Position numbers and translations under genes: made by a program. Positions 16,779 through 25,215 of a stretch of 64,000 nt of DNA are shown piece by piece (the first letter of the stretch is position 1; each line of letters starts with the position of its first letter). Origin of the DNA: CAZKTO01 sp964555685 (GTDB lineage: Bacteria; Chloroflexota; Dehalococcoidia; SHYB01). The DNA lies in the NCBI GenBank assembly GCA_964555685.1, contig CAZKTO010000004.1:14068-78067 (forward strand). Direction: 5' to 3'. Below the pieces are notes generated by a model. It searched no databases and was not told the DNA's origin. It saw only the letters and a program-made list of their open reading frames with translations.

Positions 16779-16893
16779 GCCGAAGCAGGGCTTCACCCTC
16801 ACCCCGGCAGGCCGGGGTGAGTGAGGGCCTGAGTGCGGTCGCCCATGCCCCGCCCGCCTCGCGCTCTCGTCACACCGCCTTGAAGGGGGTCCC

Positions 16894-17685
16894 ATGGAGC
16901 TGACGCTGCTAGGCCTGAGAGAGAAGGTCGCCCTGGTCACCGGCGGCGCCATGGGCATCGGCAAGGCCAGCGCTCTCTACCTGGCCCGGGCCGGATGCCA
17001 CGTCGCCATCGCCGATATCGATGGCGAGGGCGCCCGCAAGACCGCCGCCGAGGTGAAGGACCTTGGCCGCCGCGCCATCGCCGTCACCGCTGACGTGCGC
17101 AGCCAGCAGGGGATCGATCTCATGATCGCCCGGGCGGCGCAGGACCTGGGCCGGCTGGACGTGGCGGTCAACAACGTCGGCGGGCTGGCGGGCCACTACC
17201 TCATGCCGTTCCTGGACGTCACCCCCCAGGTCTACGACGACATCGTCGCCAACAACCTGCGGGCCACCTTCTGGTGCTGCATGGCCGAGGCCAAGGCCAT
17301 GATCGCCCGCAAGAGCGGCGGCGCCATCGTCAACATCGCCTCCATCGCCGGCATGCGAGGCGTCCAGCGGAACGCCCCCTACGCGGCGGCCAAGGCGGGC
17401 ATCATCAACCTCACCCAGAGCCTCGCCCTGGAGCTGGCCGCCCACGGCATCCGCGTCAACGCGGTGGCCCCGGGCACCACCATCACGGAGAAGGGCGAGG
17501 CCGGCGAGCGGGAGGGCCGGTTCAAGCCCGTGGCCGAGGCGAACCCGATGTAGCGCGCGGGCCGGCCCGACGACCAGGCCGGCGCGGTCCTCTTCCTCGC
17601 TTCGGAGCTGGCGAAGTACGTCAACGGCCATACCCTCGTCGTCGATGGCGGACATTCGGCCGCGATGCCGGTGGTCGCGCCGTAG
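16894..17685 (+). pseudogene. SDR family oxidoreductase interrupted by an in-frame TAG
   Basis: The frame starts MELTLLGLREKVALVTGG and has the SDR cofactor loop TGGAMGIGKAS, NNVGG and YAAAKAGIINL. A TAG at 17551-17553 stops translation after AEANPM. The same frame continues with the expected SDR end, RAGRPDDQAGAVLFLASELA and then VVDGG, to a second TAG at 17685. Read through, the product is 263 aa, exactly the length of the next gene, whose sequence here is NPMKRLAQPQD; an AAG to TAG change would explain the stop. The truncated 219-aa product lacks the C-terminal substrate/cofactor segment. Inactivated gene, readthrough and sequencing error are all possible. Confidence 0.8.
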
Positions 17686-17737
17686 AAGCTGCCGCCCCCA
17701 CAGGTCGGGGCGTGGGGGCCGCTCCCAGGAGGTGCCG

Positions 17738-18529
17738 ATGGAGCAATCGCTGCTGGGCCTGAAGGATAAGGTCGCCCTCGTCACCGGCGGCGGCCAGGGC
17801 ATCGGCCGGGGCTGCGCCCTCATGCTGGCGAAGGCCGGTTGCCACGTCGCCGTCGCCGACCTCGATCTCGCCCTGGCCCGCAGGACCGTTCAGGAGATCA
17901 AGGCCCTCGGGCGCAGGGGCCACGCCATCCAGGCCGACGTCCGCACCCAAGGGGGCATCGAGGCCATGGTCCGCGGCGCCGTCCAGCGCCTCGGCGGGCT
18001 CGACGTCTGCCTCAACAACGTCGGCGGCCTCGTAGGCCACCGGCCCACGCCCTTCCTCAAGACCACGCGAAAGTCCTACGGCGACATCGTCGCCAACAAC
18101 CTGGAGGCGACGTTCTGGTGCTGCATGGCCGAGTCCAAGAGCCTGATCGCTCGCAAGGTGCGGGGCGTCATCATCAACGTCTCCTCGGTCGCGGGCATCC
18201 GCGCGACGATGAACATCTCGCCCTACGGCGCGGCCAAGGCCGGCATCATCAACCTGACCCAGGTGCTGGCTCTCGAGCTGGCGCCCCATGGCATCCGCGT
18301 CAACGCCATCGCGCCCGGCACGACTGCCACGGAGCGCTACCGCGACCGCTACGAGGCCGGCGGCTTCCGTGACGTCGAGGAGGCCAACCCCATGAAGCGC
18401 CTGGCGCAGCCCCAGGACCTGGGCGGCGCGGCCGTCTACCTCGCCTCCGATCTCGCGGCCTACGTCACCGGCCAGACCATCGTCGTCGATGGCGGCATCT
18501 CCCTGGCGACGCCGCGCCCCGCGCCGTGA
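17738..18529 (+). CDS. SDR family oxidoreductase
   Basis: A 263-aa classical SDR: MEQSLLGLKDKVALVTGGG (cut to VTGGGQGIGRGC, cofactor loop), NNVGG, NVSSVAG (Ser), SPYGAAKAGIINL (Tyr/Lys) and C-terminal VVDGG. It is a tandem duplicate of the interrupted SDR 52 bp upstream. The ATG follows AGGAGG. The intact copy may be the reason the other could decay. Substrate unknown; members with this LLGLKDKVALVTGG start are usually annotated as 3-oxoacyl-ACP reductase-like. Confidence 0.9.
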   Translation: MEQSLLGLKDKVALVTGGGQGIGRGCALMLAKAGCHVAVADLDLALARRTVQEIKALGRRGHAIQADVRTQGGIEAMVRGAVQRLGGLDVCLNNVGGLVGHRPTPFLKTTRKSYGDIVANNLEATFWCCMAESKSLIARKVRGVIINVSSVAGIRATMNISPYGAAKAGIINLTQVLALELAPHGIRVNAIAPGTTATERYRDRYEAGGFRDVEEANPMKRLAQPQDLGGAAVYLASDLAAYVTGQTIVVDGGISLATPRPAP

Positions 18530-18601
18530 AGGCTCCTCGGGAAGACCTACAGAGACTTGCACAGAGAACTAAACCCGTGCAGCGTCCGTGGTTCCAGCAG
18601 T

Positions 18602-18642
18602 CCCCCCTTCCCTAAGTAGGGAAGGGGGCTAGGGGGTTAGGG
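18602..18642 (+). repeat. Single-hairpin repeat unit ending GGGGGTTAGGG
   Basis: CCCCCCTTCCCTAAGTAGGG hairpin and tail CTAGGGGGTTAGGG, between the SDR and enoyl-CoA hydratase genes. Confidence 0.75.
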
Positions 18643-18707
18643 CTAGCAACCCCCGGCCCTCATCCCCCGTTGGGAAGGGGGGATGAGCCCCACCTCTCCC
18701 TGGCTCC

Positions 18708-18736
18708 TTGCCCCCGCGCGCATCGGGAGCTAGGAT
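18708..18736 (+). promoter_or_regulatory. Sigma70-type promoter of the enoyl-CoA hydratase gene
   Basis: TTGCCC (18708-18713), 17 bp, TAGGAT (18731-18736), 54 bp before the start codon at 18791. Confidence 0.5.
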
Positions 18737-18790
18737 TGAAACGGCCAGTCGCGGGCGCCGCCGACGCCCTCCCGCGCGCCAAGGAGCCCC

Positions 18791-19585
18791 ATGAGCCACG
18801 AGACCATCCTCTACGAGAAGACGGGCCACAAGGCGGTCATCACGCTCAACCGCCCGCAGGCCCTGAACTCCTTCAACCGCGCCATGTCGCGGGAGCTGGT
18901 GGCCGCCTGGAACGAGATCAAGCGCGACGAGGACGTGTGGGTCGTCATCCTCACCGCATCGGGCGACCGGGCCTTCTGCGTCGGCGTGGACACCAAGGAG
19001 AGCACCAAGGAGACGGAGACGATGAGCCAGTTCCAGCGCTGGAAGGAGGTCCCCGGCTCCCAGCTCACGGCCCGCCAGAACGGCTGCTGGAAACCCGTCA
19101 TCACGGCCGTCAACGGCATGTGCTCCGGCGGCGGCTTCTACTTCGTCGGCGATAGCGACATCGTCATCTGCTCGGAGAGCGCAACCTTCTTCGATCCGCA
19201 CGTCACGTACGGACGCGTCGCCGCGCTCGAACCCATCGCCCTTACCCGGCGCATGCCCTTCGGCGAGGTCATGCGCATCGCCCTCATGGGCTCGGCCTGG
19301 CGCATGTCCGCCCAGCGGGCCCACCAGGTCGGCCTGGTCCAGGAGGTCGTCCCCCCGCCCCAGCTCATGCCGAAGGCCCACGAGATGGCGGACGTCCTGG
19401 CCGAGCTGCCGCCCCTGGCCCTGGCCGGGACCGTTGAGGCTCTCTGGAAGTCGCTGGAGATGGACCGCCAGGCCGCCCTCGACTTCGGGCTCCTGGTCGC
19501 CCAGCGCAACACCTTCACCGAAGACCACGTCGAAGGGCGCAGAGCGTTCATTGAGAAGCGCAAGCCGCAGTACAAGAACCGCTAG
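18791..19585 (+). CDS. Enoyl-CoA hydratase/isomerase family protein
   Basis: A 264-aa crotonase-fold protein that would hydrate or isomerise an acyl-CoA double bond. The oxyanion-hole segments are FCVGVDTKE (about residue 60) and NGMCSGGGFYFVGDSDI (about residue 105). The usual catalytic Glu pair is not evident: the region DPHVTYGRVAALEPIALTRR has no canonical GLxPE, so the exact reaction is uncertain. C-terminal trimerisation helices are present. The start lies behind AAGGAG. The last 35 bases may overlap the next gene. Confidence 0.9.
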   Translation: MSHETILYEKTGHKAVITLNRPQALNSFNRAMSRELVAAWNEIKRDEDVWVVILTASGDRAFCVGVDTKESTKETETMSQFQRWKEVPGSQLTARQNGCWKPVITAVNGMCSGGGFYFVGDSDIVICSESATFFDPHVTYGRVAALEPIALTRRMPFGEVMRIALMGSAWRMSAQRAHQVGLVQEVVPPPQLMPKAHEMADVLAELPPLALAGTVEALWKSLEMDRQAALDFGLLVAQRNTFTEDHVEGRRAFIEKRKPQYKNR

Positions 19586-20351
19586 CCGCCCCCGCCCGCC
19601 CCGCCACGGCGCGCCGGCCCCCCGGCGCAGCATCCTGGGCGTCTTCGCCCACCCGGACGACGAGACCTCCGGCGCTGGCGGCACCTTCACCAAGTACGCC
19701 CGCCTGGGCGTGCGGGTAGCCGTCGCCACCGCCACCCGCGGCGAGCAGGGACACCTGGGCACCGGCGGCCTCGCCATCGCCCGCGAGGACCTGCCCACCG
19801 TCCGCGAGCGCGAGCTCCGCTCGGTCCTCCGCCTCTACGGCGCGCGGCCGCCTGTGCTCCTGGGCTACCGCGACCAGGAGGTGAAGGACGCCGGCTTCGA
19901 GGAGATCGTGGGCCGCGTCCTCGCGGCCATGGCCAAGGCGAGGCCCGATATCGTCATCACCTTCGGGCCCACGGGCATCTCCGGCCACGACGACCACATC
20001 GCCGTCCACCGCGCCACCGTCGAGGCCTTCCACCGCTATCGCCGGTCCCGTCCCCAGAGGGACGAGAGCTCGCCGCGCCTCTTCTACGTCGCCATCCCCA
20101 AGGACCTGGCGAAACGGTTCGGGCTGGACCTGGATGGGCCCGAGACGGAGCCCCACGTCATCGTGGACATCAGCGACACGGCGGCGGTGAAGGTCCGGGC
20201 GCTCCGGACCTACCGGTCGCAGGAGGACGCCCAGCGGCTCGCCGGCCTCTTCGAGCAGCGCGCCCCAAAGATAGAGGCCTTCCACCAGGCCTACCCGGCG
20301 GCGCCCAACGGCCAGGTGCGCGGCGGCTTCTGGGACGAGGACACGGCCTGA
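19551..20351 (+). CDS. PIG-L family deacetylase (LmbE-like)
   Basis: About 266 aa. The metal site is typical: AHPDDE near the N-terminus (HPDDE) and GHDDHIAVH in the middle, the signatures of zinc-dependent N-acetylglucosaminyl-type deacetylases. They remove acyl groups from amino-sugar derivatives or related small molecules. The reading frame has no ATG or GTG near its start. TTG 19551, inside the end of the enoyl-CoA hydratase gene, is the only plausible start, so the N-terminus is uncertain. The core begins at about 19630 (RSILGVFAHPDDET). Co-translation with the upstream gene is likely. Confidence 0.85.
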   Translation: MRSASRSTRTASRPRPPRHGAPAPRRSILGVFAHPDDETSGAGGTFTKYARLGVRVAVATATRGEQGHLGTGGLAIAREDLPTVRERELRSVLRLYGARPPVLLGYRDQEVKDAGFEEIVGRVLAAMAKARPDIVITFGPTGISGHDDHIAVHRATVEAFHRYRRSRPQRDESSPRLFYVAIPKDLAKRFGLDLDGPETEPHVIVDISDTAAVKVRALRTYRSQEDAQRLAGLFEQRAPKIEAFHQAYPAAPNGQVRGGFWDEDTA

Positions 20352-20404
20352 CCCGGCGCTCAGTCAACTTGATTCTTTGAATCGTGGCAGAGATGGCTTG
20401 ACTA

Positions 20405-20841
20405 CTCCCTCGTCGTTGCGAGGGCGTCTTCGCCCGTGGCAACCTGGTGGGGTGGCGGCGGCCTGCCTGGGCTGAGGAAGGCGGGGAATGGGCAAGACCT
20501 TCTTTGTGTACATCATGACCAACCCCAGGAAGACCGTGCTCTACACCGGTGTGACGAATGACCTCGCCCGCCGTGTCTATGAGCACAAGGAGAAACGTGC
20601 CCCCGGCTTTGCCTCACGGTACAACGTGACGGACCTTGTCTATTATGAGGTGGCCGAAACCGCCGAAGCTGCCATTGCCCGCGAGAAGCAGGTGAAGGCA
20701 GGCTCTCGTCGGCGCAAGATCGATCTCATTCGGAGGATGAACCCGGCCTGGCGGGACCTGAGCGGTGAGTTGTGAGGGCCCCGCCACCCCACCAGATTGC
20801 TTCGCCCCGATGATCTCGGGGCTCGCAACGACGAGGGGGTG
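20405..20841. mobile_element. Inverted-repeat-bounded unit carrying a GIY-YIG nuclease gene
   Basis: The left border (20405-20458) contains CCCTCGTCGTTGCGAG and then CTGGTGGGGTGGCGG. The right border (20781-20841) contains the same two blocks in reverse complement (CCGCCACCCCACCAG and CTCGCAACGACGAGGG), each with an internal hairpin. The only gene between them is the GIY-YIG nuclease. The unit separates PIG-L from marC. Confidence 0.75.
20488..20775 (+). CDS. GIY-YIG single-domain nuclease (95 aa)
   Basis: A 95-aa stand-alone GIY-YIG domain: FVYIMTN and LYTGVTNDLARRVYEHK give the GIY...YIG-like pair (here VYI and YTG), with Arg in ARRVYEHK. The metal-binding Glu is probably in AIAREKQVK, and the basic tail is RRRKIDLI. 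Such proteins relate to the UvrC N-terminal nuclease and to homing endonucleases. It has its own start with AAGGCGGGG upstream. It lies inside a pair of inverted hairpin repeats, and its codon use is less GC-biased than that of its neighbours. I infer that it is either the passenger or the agent of that element. Confidence 0.88.
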   Translation: MGKTFFVYIMTNPRKTVLYTGVTNDLARRVYEHKEKRAPGFASRYNVTDLVYYEVAETAEAAIAREKQVKAGSRRRKIDLIRRMNPAWRDLSGEL

Positions 20842-20924
20842 CCGCTTTACGGGCGGATAGGGTTCGGAACTGAATCTTAACTATTCAACAAACTAACGTG
20901 ACTGAGTACTAGAGGGTCGGGGCC

Positions 20925-21527
20925 CTACACCGTCAGATCGAACGCCTGGATCACGCCGTCCACCATCAGCCGGACCGCGATGGCCGCCAGCAGCAGGTTC
21001 GCGATCTTGGACATGGCGCGCAGGCCGCCCTTGCCCAGCACCGCCGTTACCACGTCCGCGAACCGGAAGATCAGCCACGCCGCCGCGATGTTGGCGACGA
21101 ACGCCAGGGCCACGGCGCCGTCGCCATAGCGGTCCGAGAGGAGGAGCAGCGTCGCCAGGGTGCCTGGCCCCGCCGTCAGCGGCGTGCCGATGGGCACCAC
21201 CGCGATCATCTCCCGCCGGTCGGGCACGTCCACGAGCCGCCCGCCCACCAGGTCCCTGAGCGCCAGCGCCAGGAGCACGATTCCCCCGGCGATGGCGAAG
21301 TGGTCCACCTCGATGTCCAGCAAGTCCAGGACGGCCTGCCCCAAAAAAAGGAACGCGAAGCCCAGGACCGTCGCCGTCGCCAGGGCGATGTTGATGAGCC
21401 GCATGCGCTCCTTGGGCGCCGAGCCTTCCAGCAGGCCCAGCACGATGGGCAGCGTGCCGATGGCGTCGATGGCCACCAGGAGCGGCACGAACGCCAGCAG
21501 GAACTCCTTGCCGAACCCCTCGCTCAA
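20925..21527 (-). CDS. MarC-family integral membrane protein
   Basis: About 200 aa with six hydrophobic helices, for example FLLAFVPLLVAIDAIGTLPI, and the family segment VVPIGTPLTAGPGTLATLL (core PLTAGPG). MarC/UPF0056 proteins are inner-membrane proteins of unknown transport role. The TTG at 21527 gives the normal family length and follows GGAGCGGG on its strand. An ATG at 21572 would add 15 atypical residues and overlap the upstream CoA-transferase gene. The start is therefore a judgement. Confidence 0.85.
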   Translation of the reverse strand: MSEGFGKEFLLAFVPLLVAIDAIGTLPIVLGLLEGSAPKERMRLINIALATATVLGFAFLFLGQAVLDLLDIEVDHFAIAGGIVLLALALRDLVGGRLVDVPDRREMIAVVPIGTPLTAGPGTLATLLLLSDRYGDGAVALAFVANIAAAWLIFRFADVVTAVLGKGGLRAMSKIANLLLAAIAVRLMVDGVIQAFDLTV

Positions 21528-21552
21528 CGCCCGCTCCGCGCGCCGTGACGCC

Positions 21553-24132
21553 TCACTGCAACACCCCCAGCGCATCCAGCTCGTCGACGCGCCGGGGCGG
21601 CAGGCCCAGCTCCCGCTCCAGCGCATCCCGCGTGTGCTCGCCCAGGAGCGGCGTCCCCCGTTGCACCACGTGCGGCGAGCGGCTCATCAGCCATGGCGGG
21701 CGCATGCTCACCGGCCGGCCCAGCTTGGCGTGATCGAGGGTCAGGAAGAGCCCGCGCTCCTTCAGGTGCGGGTCCTCGGCGATGCGCCGGTTGCTCATGG
21801 ACGGCATGGCGGCCACGCCCGCCGATTGGAGCAGCCGCGTCACCTCGTCGGGCGTCTGGCCCCCCGTCCACGCCGCCACCACCGCCTCCAGCTCGCTCTG
21901 GCGCTGGCGGCGGCCGGCCGCCGTCGCGAACCGGGCGTCGCGGGCCAGGTCCTCGCGGCCCATGGCCAGGCACAGGGCCCGCCACTCCTCGTCGGTCGCC
22001 ACGGCGACGCTCACCCACTGGTCAGACCCCGACACGTCGGGGCGCCCCGCGCACCGGAAAACGCCGTGGGGCGCCATCCGCGGGTGGCCGTTGCCCAGCC
22101 GCGGCGGGAGCCGGTTCGCCAGGCCGACCTCGGCGAAGGTGTGCCCGAAGAGGCAGGCGATGGAGCCGTACGAGGCCATGTCGATGTGGCGCCCCCGGCC
22201 GGTGCGCGCTCGTTCCAGGAGCGCCGCCAGGACCGCCAGGGCGATGGTGGCCCCCGCTCGCATGTCCAGAGGCAACTGGAGGAGCGCCGGCGGGCCGTCC
22301 GGGTAGCCCGTGATGGCGCTGAGCCCGCTCAGCCCGGAGAAGACGGCGGCGACGCCGGGGTAATCTTTCTGGGGCCCCGCCGGGCCGAAGCCCGAGGCCG
22401 AGACGGTGACGATCGAGGGGTTCATCTGGCGGAGCACGCCGTGCCCCAGGCCCAGGTCCTCCATGACCCTTGGCCGCATGTTGTCCACCACCGCATCGGA
22501 GATGCGGACCAGGTCGTGCACCAGCTCTAGCGCCTCGGGCCGCTTCACGTCCAGCGCCACGCTGCGCTTGTTCCAGTTGAGCGCGTGAAAGTCAGGCGAG
22601 GCATCGGGGTCGCTCCCGGACACGACGACGAAGTCCAGGTAGCGGGCGATGTCCAGCCGCTGGCGCGACTCGATCTTGATGACGTCCGCCCCCAGGCATG
22701 CCAGCAGGTGCGTGGCGATGGGCCCGGCGGCCACCCACGTGAACTCGACGATGCGATAGCCCGCCAGCGGTAGAAGGGGACCCTTCGGCAAGATAGGTCC
22801 TTCCCCTTCGAGACTCAGGGTCAGGACTCGCTTCGCTCGGCTCAGGGCAGGCTCTGACCCCACCCCGACAGGTTGGGCCGACTCGCCGGCCTTCCCGGCA
22901 CGGGAAGGGGGCAGCCGTGGACCCGGTCCCTGGCCTTCGGCCGGCCCCTCGCCTTTGGGGGAGGAGAGGCCGAACTCGTCCAGGACCTGCTCCGTATGCT
23001 CGCCCAGACGCGGCGCACGCGGAAGGAGGCCGCTGGCGCCGGGCAGGAAAGAGAGGGGCCTGGGCAGCGTCACGCGACGCCCGCCGGGCGCCTCGACCTC
23101 GCCGAAGAGGCCGATGGCCTTCGCCTGGGGCGCCTTGAGCACCTTGTCCGCCGTGGGGAACCAGGCCACGAGCATCCCCCGGCTCTCCAGCATCTCGAAG
23201 ACCTCTTCCCCCGTCTTGTCCGAGAGCCAGGCGATGATCTCCGGGTGGACGGCGGGCAGGTTCGCCCGGCGCTGGGCCGCGGTGACGAAGCGCGGCTCCT
23301 TCACCCACTCGGACCGGCCCATGAGCGCGGCCAGCCGCTCCCACTGCTCCTGCCGGTGAAAGGTCAGGAAGACCCACCCGTCCTTGCACGGGAAGAGCGT
23401 CGTGTTGGGCACCTCAACGGTGTAGCGGCCCGAGAGCTGGCCGCGGTTCAGCCAGAGGTCCATGGCGATCCGGGAGGCGTAGACCTCGGCCTCCCAGCGC
23501 GACAGGTCGATGTGCTGGCCGGCGCCGTGGGCGTCCCGGACGAAGAGGGCGGCCAGCACCGCGTCGGCGGCGAGCAGCCCCGCCGTGTAGTCGGCGATGA
23601 GGCCGCCCGCCTGCATCGGCGGACGCCGCGCGTAGACCTGCGGCGGGTGTCCGATGACCGGGGGCAGCATGTACGCCTCGCCGCCCGCGTGGGCGATGGT
23701 GAGGCTCTCGGCCCGCCATCCGGCGCAGGGGCCCGTCTGCCCGAAGGGCGTGATGGAGACCTGGACTAGCGACGGATTACCGGCGCTCAACGACGCGTAG
23801 TCGAGCCCGAGACGCCGGGCCTCCTCCGGCGCCAGGTCGTCGATGAGCACACCGGCCCGGGCGGCCAGACGGCGCAGGGTCTCGCGCCCCTCGGCGCCGC
23901 GCCAGTCGAGGGCCACGCTCTCCTTGCCGGCGTTGCAGTAGAGGTAGAGCCCGCTGCACTCGGGGTCGGGGCCCGTGAGGGGGAAGGGCCCGTGCGCCCG
24001 CGACGGGTCGCCGCCGGTGGGCTCCTCGATCTTGACGACCCGCGCGCCCAGCTCGGCCAGCAGCCGCCCGCAGTAGGGCCCGGCCACGTGGGAGGCGAGC
24101 TCCAGGACAAGCGCGCCGGCTAGCGGTTGCAC
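21553..24132 (-). CDS. Double-domain CaiB/BaiF (family III) CoA transferase
   Basis: An 859-aa protein made of two complete family III CoA-transferase domains. Domain 1 (about 1-395) starts LAGALVLELASHVAGPYCG, with Asp candidate in GGLIADYTAG. Domain 2 (about 465-859) starts LAGYRIVEFTWVAAGPIATH, with Asp candidate in LQLPLDMRAG. Family members form interlocked dimers and move CoA between carboxylic acids via an aspartyl-CoA thioester, so a fused pair could act as a built-in dimer. The linker (about 395-465) is Pro/Gly-rich and partly encoded by interspersed-repeat DNA around 22.8-22.95 kb. Domain 2 also contains a short repeat-encoded insert in HGVFRCAGRPDVSGSDQW (palindrome at 22027-22042). 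Substrate unknown. Confidence 0.9.
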   Translation of the reverse strand: MQPLAGALVLELASHVAGPYCGRLLAELGARVVKIEEPTGGDPSRAHGPFPLTGPDPECSGLYLYCNAGKESVALDWRGAEGRETLRRLAARAGVLIDDLAPEEARRLGLDYASLSAGNPSLVQVSITPFGQTGPCAGWRAESLTIAHAGGEAYMLPPVIGHPPQVYARRPPMQAGGLIADYTAGLLAADAVLAALFVRDAHGAGQHIDLSRWEAEVYASRIAMDLWLNRGQLSGRYTVEVPNTTLFPCKDGWVFLTFHRQEQWERLAALMGRSEWVKEPRFVTAAQRRANLPAVHPEIIAWLSDKTGEEVFEMLESRGMLVAWFPTADKVLKAPQAKAIGLFGEVEAPGGRRVTLPRPLSFLPGASGLLPRAPRLGEHTEQVLDEFGLSSPKGEGPAEGQGPGPRLPPSRAGKAGESAQPVGVGSEPALSRAKRVLTLSLEGEGPILPKGPLLPLAGYRIVEFTWVAAGPIATHLLACLGADVIKIESRQRLDIARYLDFVVVSGSDPDASPDFHALNWNKRSVALDVKRPEALELVHDLVRISDAVVDNMRPRVMEDLGLGHGVLRQMNPSIVTVSASGFGPAGPQKDYPGVAAVFSGLSGLSAITGYPDGPPALLQLPLDMRAGATIALAVLAALLERARTGRGRHIDMASYGSIACLFGHTFAEVGLANRLPPRLGNGHPRMAPHGVFRCAGRPDVSGSDQWVSVAVATDEEWRALCLAMGREDLARDARFATAAGRRQRQSELEAVVAAWTGGQTPDEVTRLLQSAGVAAMPSMSNRRIAEDPHLKERGLFLTLDHAKLGRPVSMRPPWLMSRSPHVVQRGTPLLGEHTRDALERELGLPPRRVDELDALGVLQ

Positions 24133-24205
24133 GATCGCACCGCGGCCTTCGCGTGCGTGGCGTCTGGGTGGTTCATGGGTGGGCGAAGAGACGGCTCCCG
24201 CGGCC

Positions 24206-24646
24206 TTACGCCTTCCGCCACTGGGGCAGGCTGATGTCCGGCGCCACGTCCTCGAACGTCACCTGGACCGGCATCCCGATGCGCACCTCGGCGGGCCTCA
24301 CGTCCATGAGCCGCCCCACCATGAAAACGTTCCCCTCGTCCAGCTTGACCACGGCCACTGGCAGCGGCACCTTGTCGGCGAAGTACGGCAGCACCGGGTG
24401 GTAGGCGATGGTGTAGCTCCACACGATGCCCCGGCCGCTCATGGGGGCCCACTCGTAGCGCATCGAGTGGCAGTCGGGGCAGGCCGGACGCGGGTAGTAG
24501 CGGTAGCTCCGGCAGTCGGAGCAGCGCTGGATGCGCAGCTCGTGCCGTCGGCAGTGCTCCCAGAACTCGTGGTTGTCCCACCCCGGCTGGGGCAGCGGCA
24601 GGCCGGCGTAGGGCGCGAAGGGTGCGTTGGGGTTGGTCTGTGGCAT
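24206..24646 (-). CDS. Zn-ribbon OB-fold protein (DUF35), thiolase partner
   Basis: A 146-aa DUF35 protein: N-terminal helix FWEHCRRHELRIQRC, rubredoxin-like zinc ribbon with CSDCRSYRYYPRPACPDC (CxxC...CxxC), then the OB-fold ending VTFEDVAPDISLPQWRKA. In known cases DUF35 proteins form complexes with thiolase-like or HMG-CoA synthase-like enzymes and hold acyl-CoA or channel intermediates. Its thiolase partner is most likely the gene at 25211-26401, from which it is now separated by a DUF559 gene bracketed by repeats. Confidence 0.88.
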   Translation of the reverse strand: MPQTNPNAPFAPYAGLPLPQPGWDNHEFWEHCRRHELRIQRCSDCRSYRYYPRPACPDCHSMRYEWAPMSGRGIVWSYTIAYHPVLPYFADKVPLPVAVVKLDEGNVFMVGRLMDVRPAEVRIGMPVQVTFEDVAPDISLPQWRKA

Positions 24647-24655
24647 GACGGTGTT

Positions 24656-25120
24656 TTACCTCTCCCCCTTCCCCTCTCCCGCAGGGAGAGGGGCGATCTG
24701 TGTTCCCCCTTCCCGCGCCGGGAAGGGGGCCAGGGGGTTAGGTTCCACGCTGGCTAGGTCAGCGATCCGAGCTAGAACGGCAGCGAGGTTTGCCCTGATG
24801 TCCCTGTTCGGCACGCGGAGAATCCTCAGATCTCGGGCCGCGAGGAGCTGATCACGCGCCGCATCATATTCCTTTTGACGTTGGTGGCTCGGACTATCCA
24901 CTTCCACAACAAGGGATGCCGCGTGACAGTAGAAGTCTACGATAAAGCCATCGATCACTTGCTGGCGGCGGAAGTGGAGGCCGTGCAGTCGGTTAGCCCG
25001 TATCGCCTGCCAGAGAGTCTGTTCCTCTGGTGTCATATAGCGGCGCAACGACTTGGCAGCCTCAAGCTTCTCGGCTGCTACCTTTTGTCCGACCACTACT
25101 CCACGTCTTTCCATACGCAA
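24656..25120 (-). CDS. DUF559 (Vsr/MTES-like) endonuclease-domain protein
   Basis: A 154-aa DUF559 protein. The start region KSLRRYMTPEEQTLWQAIR and the core FRRQQVIDGFIVDFYCHAA, LVVEVDSPSHQ and YDAARDQLLAARDLRILR are characteristic of this restriction-endonuclease-like family (predicted D...ExD catalytic set). No enzymatic role has been established for most members. The last 27 residues, with NPLAPFPAREGG, are translated from the double-hairpin repeat at 24660-24742. The gene lies between two direct copies of that repeat and splits a DUF35-thiolase pair, which suggests insertion as a repeat-bounded unit. Codon use is less GC-rich than that of its neighbours. Confidence 0.88.
   Translation of the reverse strand: MRMERRGVVVGQKVAAEKLEAAKSLRRYMTPEEQTLWQAIRANRLHGLHFRRQQVIDGFIVDFYCHAASLVVEVDSPSHQRQKEYDAARDQLLAARDLRILRVPNRDIRANLAAVLARIADLASVEPNPLAPFPAREGGTQIAPLPAGEGKGER
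24660..24742 (+). repeat. Double-hairpin repeat overlapping the 3' end of the DUF559 gene
   Basis: CTCTCCC/GGGAGAG hairpin, CCCCCTTCCCGCGCCGGGAA hairpin, tail CCAGGGGGTTAGG. It is read in antisense as the C-terminus of the DUF559 protein. Confidence 0.85.
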
Positions 25121-25130
25121 CCTTGTTCGA

Positions 25131-25215
25131 CCTCTCCCCCGGCCCCTCTCCTGAATGGAGAGGGGCGCACCGTATCCCCCCCTTCCCCACTGGGGAAGGG
25201 GGACGGGGGGTTAGG
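25131..25215 (+). repeat. Double-hairpin repeat upstream of the DUF559 gene
   Basis: Same order and orientation as 24660-24742; it ends GACGGGGGGTTAGG, at the 3' end of the thiolase gene. The pair forms direct repeats around the DUF559 gene. Confidence 0.85.
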
